Part shown: piece by piece, positions 28,971-36,472 of the stretch
How positions within the stretch are numbered: position 1 is the stretch's first letter
How the letters are laid out: every line of letters starts with the position of its first letter
From: an uncultured Bacteroidia bacterium
GTDB taxonomy: Bacteria > Bacteroidota > Bacteroidia > Bacteroidales > Prolixibacteraceae
DNA: 36,472 nt
Direction: 5' to 3'
Assembly (NCBI GenBank): GCA_903905505.1
Contig: CAIVGL010000054.1
Span: 1 to 36,472 of the forward strand
Notes under the pieces: generated by a model
Seen by the model: the letters and a program-made list of their open reading frames with translations, nothing else
The model's database searches: none
What the model was told of the DNA's origin: nothing
Program-made: the position numbers and the translations under genes

Positions 28971-29343
28971 TTTCAACTATTCAAAATTTATAATCTACGA
29001 TTAGAACATCATATCTTTCCTATAATCTAGCGCTAGCGCGACAAAAGCTGATAGCCGTTCTGAACCGTAAAATTATCATACTATTTTTAATTGACCTAAC
29101 TTCTGAGAAATATAATCCACGAGCGACTAAGGAGCAACGTAAACAGGGAAAAATAACATTTCTAAAAATCTATTTTCAGAGCAAAACAAATTGACTAGAA
29201 TCAATCTAAACAATGTTTATAATCATTATAAATTAGGCACTTACGAAAATTTATGATCCAATTACAAAACCTTTTTTTCTACATTTGAAACATCCCTAAA
29301 TGTATCGGAAATGAGTTTTATTAACCTTTAAAGAGAAAACAAG
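28971..29343. other. 373-nt divergent gap before trpB
   Basis: AT-rich, no credible ORF. It contains a 10-bp palindrome GCGCTAGCGC (29030-29039), the trpB -7 box (29280-29287) and an ABC-gene promoter region that I cannot define. I looked for a trp-codon leader peptide and found none. Confidence 0.6.
29280..29287 (+). promoter_or_regulatory. -7 box of trpB
   Basis: TACATTTG, a full TAnnTTTG match, 56 nt before the trpB ATG; transcription would start near 29293. No TTTG at the usual spacing upstream. Confidence 0.5.
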
Positions 29344-30546
29344 ATGCCAACGAACTATTTTAAAAACTATCCAGATCAAGCTGGATTTTTCGAAGAATAC
29401 GGGGGAAGTTTTATTCCGCCGAACCTGCAGACAGAGATGGAGAAAATTACTGATGCTTACTATTCTATTAGTAAGTCGCATCATTTTATTTCAGAGCTAA
29501 GAAGTATTCGAAAACATTATCAAGGAAGGCCTACTCCGGTCTATTTTTGCAATCGATTATCTGAAAAATATGGAGCCAGGATCTACCTTAAACGGGAGGA
29601 TTTAAATCACACCGGAGCTCATAAGTTAAATCATTGCATGGGAGAAGCCTTGCTCGCAAAATACCTAGGCAAAAAGAAGTTAATCGCTGAGACAGGTGCT
29701 GGTCAACATGGGGTTGCACTAGCTACAGCTGCTGCTTATTTTGGATTAGAGTGCGAGATTCATATGGGCGAGGTTGATATAATTAAGGAGCACCCGAATG
29801 TGGTTCGGATGCAGATCTTGGGAGCTAAAGTTGTTCCCGTTTCTCATGGATTAAAAACCTTAAAAGAGGCCGTAGACTCTGCGTTTGGTGCCTATATGCA
29901 AGACTTTGAAAACAGTATATATTGCATTGGATCAGTGGTTGGCCCGCATCCCTTTCCAATGATGGTGCGCGATTTCCAGCGTGTGGTTGGCATTGAAGCG
30001 AAAGAACAATTCTTTGAGATGACAGGTGAGCTTCCAGACAATGTGATCGCCTGCGTGGGTGGTGGAAGTAATGCGATGGGGATTTTCTCTGCTTTTTTAG
30101 AGGATCCTGAGTGTAAGTTATTTGGTGTTGAGCCAGCAGGTCGTTCATTGGATTTAGGTGAGCACGCTGCCACCATGACCTTAGGAACGCCAGGCATGAT
30201 TCATGGATTTAAATGCTACCTTCTTCAAGATGAAAAAGGGGAACCAGCACCAGTCTATTCCGTAGCTAGTGGGCTTGATTACCCTGGGGTAGGACCAGAA
30301 CACAGCATGTTAAAAGACTGGGGAAGGGTCACTTACGAGACAGCCAACGATACAGAAACGATCGATGCCTTTTATGAATTAAGTCGATTAGAGGGGATTA
30401 TTCCTGCTTTGGAAAGTGCACATGCAGTAGCTTATGCTCTTAAATTAGCGAAAGATCATCCACGTCAATCGATCCTGATCAACCTTAGTGGAAGAGGCGA
30501 CAAAGACATCGACTATGTGATGGAAACATACGGATTACCTAAATAA
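29344..30546 (+). CDS. trpB: Tryptophan synthase beta chain, stand-alone
   Basis: PLP enzyme that joins indole and serine to give tryptophan. 400 residues, the TrpB1 length. Seen: [17 protein letters not shown], the PLP lysine Lys94 in [16 protein letters not shown], the catalytic Glu116 in [31 protein letters not shown], the phosphate loop [25 protein letters not shown] and [13 protein letters not shown]. No trpA, trpE or other trp gene is nearby; the neighbours are an ABC exporter and a Gfo/Idh protein. His97 takes the place of the usual Asn/Gln after KxN. It could be the only TrpB or a second copy used for indole salvage; the sequence alone cannot decide. Confidence 0.93.
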   Translation: MPTNYFKNYPDQAGFFEEYGGSFIPPNLQTEMEKITDAYYSISKSHHFISELRSIRKHYQGRPTPVYFCNRLSEKYGARIYLKREDLNHTGAHKLNHCMGEALLAKYLGKKKLIAETGAGQHGVALATAAAYFGLECEIHMGEVDIIKEHPNVVRMQILGAKVVPVSHGLKTLKEAVDSAFGAYMQDFENSIYCIGSVVGPHPFPMMVRDFQRVVGIEAKEQFFEMTGELPDNVIACVGGGSNAMGIFSAFLEDPECKLFGVEPAGRSLDLGEHAATMTLGTPGMIHGFKCYLLQDEKGEPAPVYSVASGLDYPGVGPEHSMLKDWGRVTYETANDTETIDAFYELSRLEGIIPALESAHAVAYALKLAKDHPRQSILINLSGRGDKDIDYVMETYGLPK

Positions 30547-30576
30547 GCTTAGGCATATAGGTTGAATAACCTATTC

Positions 30577-30617
30577 TAAAGCCCTTATGTATTCGTACAT
30601 AAGGGCTTTATTTTTTT
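30577..30617 (+). terminator. Intrinsic terminator of trpB
   Basis: A perfect 15-bp stem (TAAAGCCCTTATGTA with its complement) closed by a TTCG tetraloop and followed by seven T. A smaller hairpin (ATAGGTT with AACCTAT) lies just before it. Confidence 0.95.
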
Positions 30618-30686
30618 ATAAAAATTGCATGATGAAGATTATAATCCAACAATAATTATCATTTTTACATCAACTAAATCAAAACT

Positions 30687-31802
30687 ATGGACCGGAGAGT
30701 ATTTATCAATAAAGCAGGACTAGCAAGTGCTTCAATAGCTGTTGCCAGCAGTGTTAGATCGCAATCGAATGAGCCAAAACCACTTCGCATAGCGGTAATC
30801 GGACTTGTTCATGCTCATGTACATGGCATTTTAGGCCGTGCAAAAAAAGGGGATATTGAAATCGTAGCTATCGTTGAACCCAACAAAGCCTTAGCAGATC
30901 GCTATTCCAAGAAACACAGCTTTAGCCTGGAGTTGGTCTATGACACGATGGAGCAAATGATAGCCGTTGTAAAACCAGAAGCAGTAAGTGTATTTTGCAG
31001 CACCTATGATCATTTAAAAGCGGTGGAATTTTTTGCCCCAAAAGGGATCCATATTATGGTTGAAAAGCCTTTAGCAGTAAGTGTTAATCATGTCAATAAG
31101 ATGAGAGAGCTTGCACTAAAGCATAACATACAACTACTCACAAACTATGAGACTAGTTGGTATGGAACGCATAAAAAGGCGTGGCAATATATGATTGAAG
31201 AACATAAGGGAGGTGATTTGCGCAAGATAGTTTTTCATACCGGTCATCAAGGGCCATTTGAGATTGGAACCAATAAAGAGTTTACCGATTGGCTTACCGA
31301 TCCAGTATTAAATGGAGCGGGAGCCTTAATGGATTTTGGGTGCTATGGGGCAAACCTGGCCACTTGGCTGATGAAAGGTGAGAAACCGTTGACCGTTCAA
31401 TGTACTACTTTGCATATCAAACCAGACATCTACACAAAGGTCGAGGATGAATGTACGATTGTGTTAACCTATCCAAAATCACAAGTTATCATTGAAGCAT
31501 CGTGGAATTGGCCATTTAATCGAAAAGACATGGAAGTTTATGGTCAGCATGGATATCTAATCTGTGAAGATCGTGCGAATATGAACTACCGATGGAAAGG
31601 TGAGAAACAAGCGACAAAAGAGGTTGTAACTGAAAATGCAGCCCCTTTTAATGACCCGTTTGCTTTTTTAAATGCCGTGGTCAAAAAGCAAACTACACTC
31701 CCTTCTTTTGACTTATCCTCCTTAGAAAATAATATCGTGGTCGTTGAAATTCTCGAAGCGGCTAAGAAGAGTGCTAAATCGGGCAAAGTAATCAGACTCT
31801 AG
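30687..31802 (+). CDS. Gfo/Idh/MocA-family oxidoreductase, Tat-exported
   Basis: 371 residues. A short twin-arginine N-terminus (MDRRVFINKAGLASASIAVA) suggests export. The Rossmann domain starts at PLRIAVIGLVHAHVHGILG, where the usual GxGxxG is replaced by GLVHAHV, a known variant in this superfamily. The EKP motif is in HIMVEKPLAVSVNHV at about 125. The C-terminal alpha/beta domain has GAGALMDFGCYGANLATWLM. These enzymes oxidise or reduce sugars and inositols with NAD(P); the substrate is unknown. It is downstream of trpB but separated by a strong terminator, so it is likely transcribed alone. Start ATG 30687. Confidence 0.92.
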   Translation: MDRRVFINKAGLASASIAVASSVRSQSNEPKPLRIAVIGLVHAHVHGILGRAKKGDIEIVAIVEPNKALADRYSKKHSFSLELVYDTMEQMIAVVKPEAVSVFCSTYDHLKAVEFFAPKGIHIMVEKPLAVSVNHVNKMRELALKHNIQLLTNYETSWYGTHKKAWQYMIEEHKGGDLRKIVFHTGHQGPFEIGTNKEFTDWLTDPVLNGAGALMDFGCYGANLATWLMKGEKPLTVQCTTLHIKPDIYTKVEDECTIVLTYPKSQVIIEASWNWPFNRKDMEVYGQHGYLICEDRANMNYRWKGEKQATKEVVTENAAPFNDPFAFLNAVVKKQTTLPSFDLSSLENNIVVVEILEAAKKSAKSGKVIRL

Positions 31803-31818
31803 ATAGTCTCTAATAAAT

Positions 31819-31854
31819 CAGCCCTGCAGGAAGCTTAGCTTTTCTACAGGGCTG
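31819..31854. terminator. Hairpin between the convergent Gfo/Idh and rhlE genes
   Basis: CAGCCCTG (31819-31826) pairs with CAGGGCTG (31847-31854) around an inner AAGC/GCTT stem. The plus-strand continuation is GAAAAATTTTAT, a weak U-tract. It probably serves both genes. Confidence 0.55.
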
Positions 31855-31874
31855 AAAAATTTTATAGATATCTT

Positions 31875-33137
31875 TTAGTTTGAGCGGGGATTCCGCACTA
31901 AACGATGACGATCTTTAATGGCGCTTTCAGGCCTTGGACGAGCAAAATCTGTCCGTTGTGGGCGCTGATGCTGATGTTTAGGTGCTTTAACCGGATTGTG
32001 ATCAATCAAAGGGTAAGGGTGATTCTCTACCACAGGGATCTTTTTACGGATCAGCTTTTCAATATCTCTTAAATAAGCTTTCTCCTCTGCATCGCAAAAC
32101 GAGAAGGCTGTCCCCTTGGCTCCTGCCCTACCCGTACGACCAATTCGGTGCACATAGGTTTCGGGAATATTGGGAAGCTCATAGTTTAATACAAATTCCA
32201 TTTGATCAACATCAATCCCACGGGCTGCAATATCGGTTGCCACCAAAACTCGAGTGGTTTGATCCTTGAAATTTGACAAGGCTCTTTGTCGAGCATTTTG
32301 TGCTTTATTGCCATGAATCGCCTCTGCCTTAATATTGTGGCGCAATAGATCTTTAACGACCTTATCTGCCCCATGTTTAGTTCGAGTAAAGACTAAGGCC
32401 GATTTAATGTTCTGATCGCCTAAAATATCCATTAAAAGCGAACTTTTGTTTCCCTTATCTACGAAATAGATAAACTGCTCAATAATGTCAACGGTTGGTT
32501 GACCAGGTGCAATCTCTACTTTTTTAGGATTCTTAAGAATCGTATCCGCTAATTTCACAATCTCTGGAGGCATTGTTGCCGAGAAAAACAGCGATTGACG
32601 TTTATGCGGAAGTGCAGCAAGAACTTTCTTTACATCATGGATAAAACCCATATCTAACATACAGTCGGCTTCATCTAAGACAAAGATCTCTATATCGCGT
32701 AAGGAGATAAACCCTTGATTCATCAAATCCAATAATCGTCCAGGTGTGGCGACTAAAATATCAACTCCACGTTGTAAAACCTGAACTTGAGAAAACTGTT
32801 TTACACCGCCAAATATAACGGTATAGGAAAGCTTCGTATGTCGACCGTAGTTTTTAAAACTTTCGCCAATCTGAATGGCCAACTCTCTAGTTGGAGTAAG
32901 GATTAAACTTCGTATTTTCTTGCGTCTATCAAAAGTCTGACTAGTCGCTAATAGTTGTAGGATTGGAATAGCAAATGCTGCTGTTTTACCGGTTCCTGTC
33001 TGAGCACATCCCAATAAATCGTTGCCATCTAAAACAATCGGAATCGCTTGGGCCTGAATGGGTGTTGGGGTGGAATAACCTTCTTCTTGAAGTGATTGAA
33101 GAATTGGTTCAATAATTTGTAATGACTTAAAAGGCAT
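31875..33137 (-). CDS. rhlE: RhlE-type DEAD-box RNA helicase
   Basis: 420 residues, cytoplasmic. Full set of helicase motifs: Q motif GYSTPTPIQAQAIP, motif I AQTGTGKTAAFAIPIL at about 46-60, Ia PTRELAIQIG, TPGRLLDL, motif II VLDEADCMLDMGF, SATMPPE, ALVFTRTKHGAD, ATDIAARGIDVD and motif VI HRIGRTGRAG. A basic, His/Arg/Pro-rich tail of about 50 residues follows (KAPKHQHQRPQR and RHRLVRNPRSN), as in RhlE proteins, and is likely to bind RNA without a specific fold. Thought to act in ribosome assembly or cold adaptation. Start ATG 33137-33135. It has a different tail type from the DbpA-like helicase at 17123. Confidence 0.94.
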   Translation of the reverse strand: MPFKSLQIIEPILQSLQEEGYSTPTPIQAQAIPIVLDGNDLLGCAQTGTGKTAAFAIPILQLLATSQTFDRRKKIRSLILTPTRELAIQIGESFKNYGRHTKLSYTVIFGGVKQFSQVQVLQRGVDILVATPGRLLDLMNQGFISLRDIEIFVLDEADCMLDMGFIHDVKKVLAALPHKRQSLFFSATMPPEIVKLADTILKNPKKVEIAPGQPTVDIIEQFIYFVDKGNKSSLLMDILGDQNIKSALVFTRTKHGADKVVKDLLRHNIKAEAIHGNKAQNARQRALSNFKDQTTRVLVATDIAARGIDVDQMEFVLNYELPNIPETYVHRIGRTGRAGAKGTAFSFCDAEEKAYLRDIEKLIRKKIPVVENHPYPLIDHNPVKAPKHQHQRPQRTDFARPRPESAIKDRHRLVRNPRSN

Positions 33138-33205
33138 GAATGATTTTTAGTTGCTGATCTTATTCTTATCTGAAAAATAGCCTCAGCTGTAAATTAAAAT
33201 ATCGG

Positions 33206-33213
33206 CAAAGATA
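33206..33213 (-). promoter_or_regulatory. -7 box of rhlE
   Basis: On the minus strand 33213-33206 reads TATCTTTG, a full TAnnTTTG match; transcription would start near 33200, giving a leader of about 63 nt. The -33 box is not clear. Confidence 0.45.
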
Positions 33214-33321
33214 CACTAAATTAGCGGGTTTTCAGGATTTTCTATTCTCTAGGTATACTGAAGTAAATTGATTGACAAGTATTTCAGTAGAGAATATGTA
33301 TTTCAACTCTCATAAAATGCA

Positions 33322-33348
33322 GCACTTAGAATTGAAAATTCTAAGTGC
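33322..33348 (-). terminator. Hairpin after the LOG-family gene
   Basis: A perfect 12-bp stem (GCACTTAGAATT with AATTCTAAGTGC) and a 3-nt loop, 32 nt after the stop of the LOG-family gene. The minus-strand tail (TGCATTTTATG) is only weakly U-rich. Confidence 0.55.
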
Positions 33349-33379
33349 AAAATAGAATCTTCAAGAGCAAACTTTATAT

Positions 33380-33970
33380 TTAGAGCCGAGATGGACCCGG
33401 CACCTCATACCATTTTTGAGTTTGTTCCGTTGGATTATAGTCTTGAATATACTGGATGGCTTGAGCAGCATCGGCGGCAATAAAATAAAGCGACTTGTAA
33501 TCTTCTTTAGCAAACGACTCGCGGTAAGCCACTTCAAATTGTTCGATTAAAGCATTGTAAAATCCATAGCTATTAATCAGCACAATCGGTTTATGGTGGT
33601 ATTGCAACTGCTTTAAGGTAATTACTTCCAACACCTCTTCAAGGGTTCCAAAGCCACCAGGAAGGGCAATAAAAGCATCTGAACGTTTACGCATGAGATA
33701 CTTACGTTCACGCATATTGGGGGTGATAATTTGTTCGTGATCGAATGGAGACGAGAGCCTATGGTTGTGAATCGATTCTGGAATTATACCGACAGAAAAT
33801 GCTCCAGCTTCTCGGGATGCTTCTGCTACGGCATGCATCAATCCAACCGTTGCTCCACCATAGACAAGAGTATGACTATTTGACCCTATTAGTGCGCCGA
33901 GCTCCTTTGCTTGTTCGAAATATTTCTCCGCAATCGCATTACTCGAAGAACAGAAAACGCAGATGTTCAT
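33380..33970 (-). CDS. LOG-family phosphoribohydrolase (TIGR00730)
   Basis: 196 residues, cytoplasmic Rossmann-like enzyme. Begins ICVFCSSSNAIAEKYFEQA; the diagnostic loop GGATVGLMHAVAEA and the active-site motif PGGFGTLEEVLEVIT (PGGxGTxxE) are both intact, as is RERKYLM. LOG proteins hydrolyse nucleoside 5'-monophosphates such as AMP or cytokinin nucleotides to the free base and ribose 5-phosphate. Its job in this phylum is probably nucleotide salvage or housekeeping. It lies downstream of gyrB on the same strand; the gyrB terminator T-tract ends only 6 nt before its ATG (33970-33968). Confidence 0.93.
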   Translation of the reverse strand: MNICVFCSSSNAIAEKYFEQAKELGALIGSNSHTLVYGGATVGLMHAVAEASREAGAFSVGIIPESIHNHRLSSPFDHEQIITPNMRERKYLMRKRSDAFIALPGGFGTLEEVLEVITLKQLQYHHKPIVLINSYGFYNALIEQFEVAYRESFAKEDYKSLYFIAADAAQAIQYIQDYNPTEQTQKWYEVPGPSRL

Positions 33971-33976
33971 AGCCCT

Positions 33977-34014
33977 AAAAAAATAGCCTCTATCAGAATT
34001 TCCGATAGAGGCTA
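33977..34014 (-). terminator. Strong terminator after gyrB
   Basis: On the minus strand, an 11-bp perfect stem (TAGCCTCTATC with GATAGAGGCTA) and a 9-nt loop are followed by seven T (33983-33977). It starts 7 nt after the gyrB stop and fills nearly all of the 50-nt gap before the LOG-family gene. Confidence 0.9.
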
Positions 34015-34020
34015 GGTGAT

Positions 34021-35997
<1,977 letters not shown>

Positions 35998-36127
35998 TTA
36001 CATTAAAATAAACAATTAAAACCTTTTGATCTTACAACCAGAAACTTATGATTGATGGTTGTAAAACCCTTCACAAATTCAACCAAATCAGATTTTAAAA
36101 ATTGGTGTTTTATGATCCCTAGGTTTG

Positions 36128-36135
36128 CAAATGTA
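36128..36135 (-). promoter_or_regulatory. -7 box of gyrB
   Basis: On the minus strand 36135-36128 reads TACATTTG, a full TAnnTTTG match; the leader would be about 135 nt. The gap 35986-36277 holds nothing else that I can name apart from one TTATTCACA, a single DnaA-box-like 9-mer at 36252-36260. Confidence 0.5.
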
Positions 36136-36277
36136 ATAAAAATAAACGTTTAATTTTCACTATTTACCAACCTAATCACAGTTAAATTCAAGAAAAATTT
36201 AATCGGATAAAGTGTTGAATTACAATTTAATAGATATAAATCTATAAAAACTTATTCACAAAAAGGGGATTCTTAAA

Positions 36278-36472
36278 TTAAAATAGAAAGGAGATCCCTA
36301 CTAACAACCGAATTCCTTGTGAGGCATAGCCAAGCCATTGCTCATTTCGTTGGTTTAATAGGTTGTCAACGCGGCCAAATAGTCTTAGTTTATTTTGAAG
36401 CTGATAGGTAGCTCCAAGGTTCAGTTGAATGGCTGGATCAATCTGAAATACAACAGGACTTGAAGCTGCAAA
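36278..36472 (-). CDS. Outer-membrane TonB-dependent-receptor-like protein, C-terminus only
   Basis: The last 64 codons plus stop of a gene that enters from the right edge; the frame is open to 36472. The pattern is of alternating beta strands ending in a terminal aromatic: IQLNLGATYQLQNKLRLFGR, then VDNLLNQRNEQWLGYASQ, then IRLLVGISFLF. The GRVDNLLNQ block followed by a last strand ending in Phe is typical of the C-terminal barrel of TonB-dependent receptors, where the final Phe directs BAM assembly. The ligand and full length cannot be seen. Confidence 0.72.
   Translation of the reverse strand, partial: FAASSPVVFQIDPAIQLNLGATYQLQNKLRLFGRVDNLLNQRNEQWLGYASQGIRLLVGISFLF

Noticed and set aside
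29030-29039. Palindrome GCGCTAGCGC between the ABC exporter and trpB
   Set aside because: Could be an operator, but it occurs once and no regulator gene is adjacent.
28971-29343. Possible trp attenuator before trpB
   Set aside because: No leader peptide with tandem Trp codons and no terminator/anti-terminator pair could be found.
36252-36260. TTATTCACA, a match to the DnaA-box consensus, near gyrB
   Set aside because: A single box with no cluster or AT-rich unwinding element and no dnaA/dnaN nearby; not enough for an origin.

Overview
The window is AT-rich chromosomal DNA from a member of the Bacteroidota. Several things point there: promoter -7 boxes of the TAnnTTTG type in front of many genes, a Bacteroidota-type ligA / DUF6913-like / dapA cluster, Tat-dependent Gfo/Idh and aldo-keto reductases, a GH95 fucosidase, an ATP synthase epsilon subunit reduced to its beta-sandwich, and a TonB-receptor-like barrel end at the right edge. 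The rank below phylum cannot be fixed from the sequence alone. Most of the window is housekeeping; no phage, IS element, CRISPR array, rRNA or tRNA was seen.

Layout. 1-1694 (minus): the N-terminal 564 codons of a secreted protein built from almost identical 60-residue TPR-like modules, encoded by 180-bp tandem repeats that run off the left edge. 1793-5446 (minus): cationic amino acid permease, chorismate synthase (aroC) and a SlyD-like FKBP isomerase with a duplicated Cys-rich tail. 5609-6806 (minus): a DUF4465 lipoprotein whose leader carries a cobalamin riboswitch. 6867-10375 (plus): ligA, a DUF6913-like gene and dapA. 10413-12679 (minus): ffh and folD, convergent with dapA and sharing a bidirectional terminator. 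12987-13418 (plus): Gly-rich RRM protein. 13591-16977 (minus): GH95 alpha-L-fucosidase, Tat-targeted aldo/keto reductase and a 33-codon orphan Tat-like leader ORF. 17123-19267 (plus): DbpA-like DEAD-box helicase and a cytidylate-kinase-like protein. 19475-27119 (plus): a complete F1Fo ATP synthase cluster, atpI-like / 134-aa membrane protein / atpB-E-F-H-A-G-D-C, with a near-consensus internal promoter before atpB. 27201-28970 (minus): ABC exporter. 29344-31802 (plus): stand-alone trpB and a Gfo/Idh/MocA oxidoreductase. 31875-35985 (minus): RhlE-type helicase, LOG-family phosphoribohydrolase and gyrB. 36278-36472 (minus): C-terminus of an outer-membrane receptor-like protein.

How the parts work together. 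The strongest functional unit is the atp cluster, which carries every F1 and Fo subunit and two small membrane proteins that may help assemble the c-ring. ffh-folD and ligA-DUF6913-dapA look like ordinary operons. The most interesting points are the 180-bp repeat protein, the single lipoprotein under a B12 riboswitch with no transporter beside it, the Cys-rich SlyD tail, the orphan trpB, and a recurring arrangement in which a terminator hairpin sits within about 25 nt of the next co-directional start codon. I did not find a clearly new multi-gene system; the repeat protein and the B12-riboswitch lipoprotein are the best leads.
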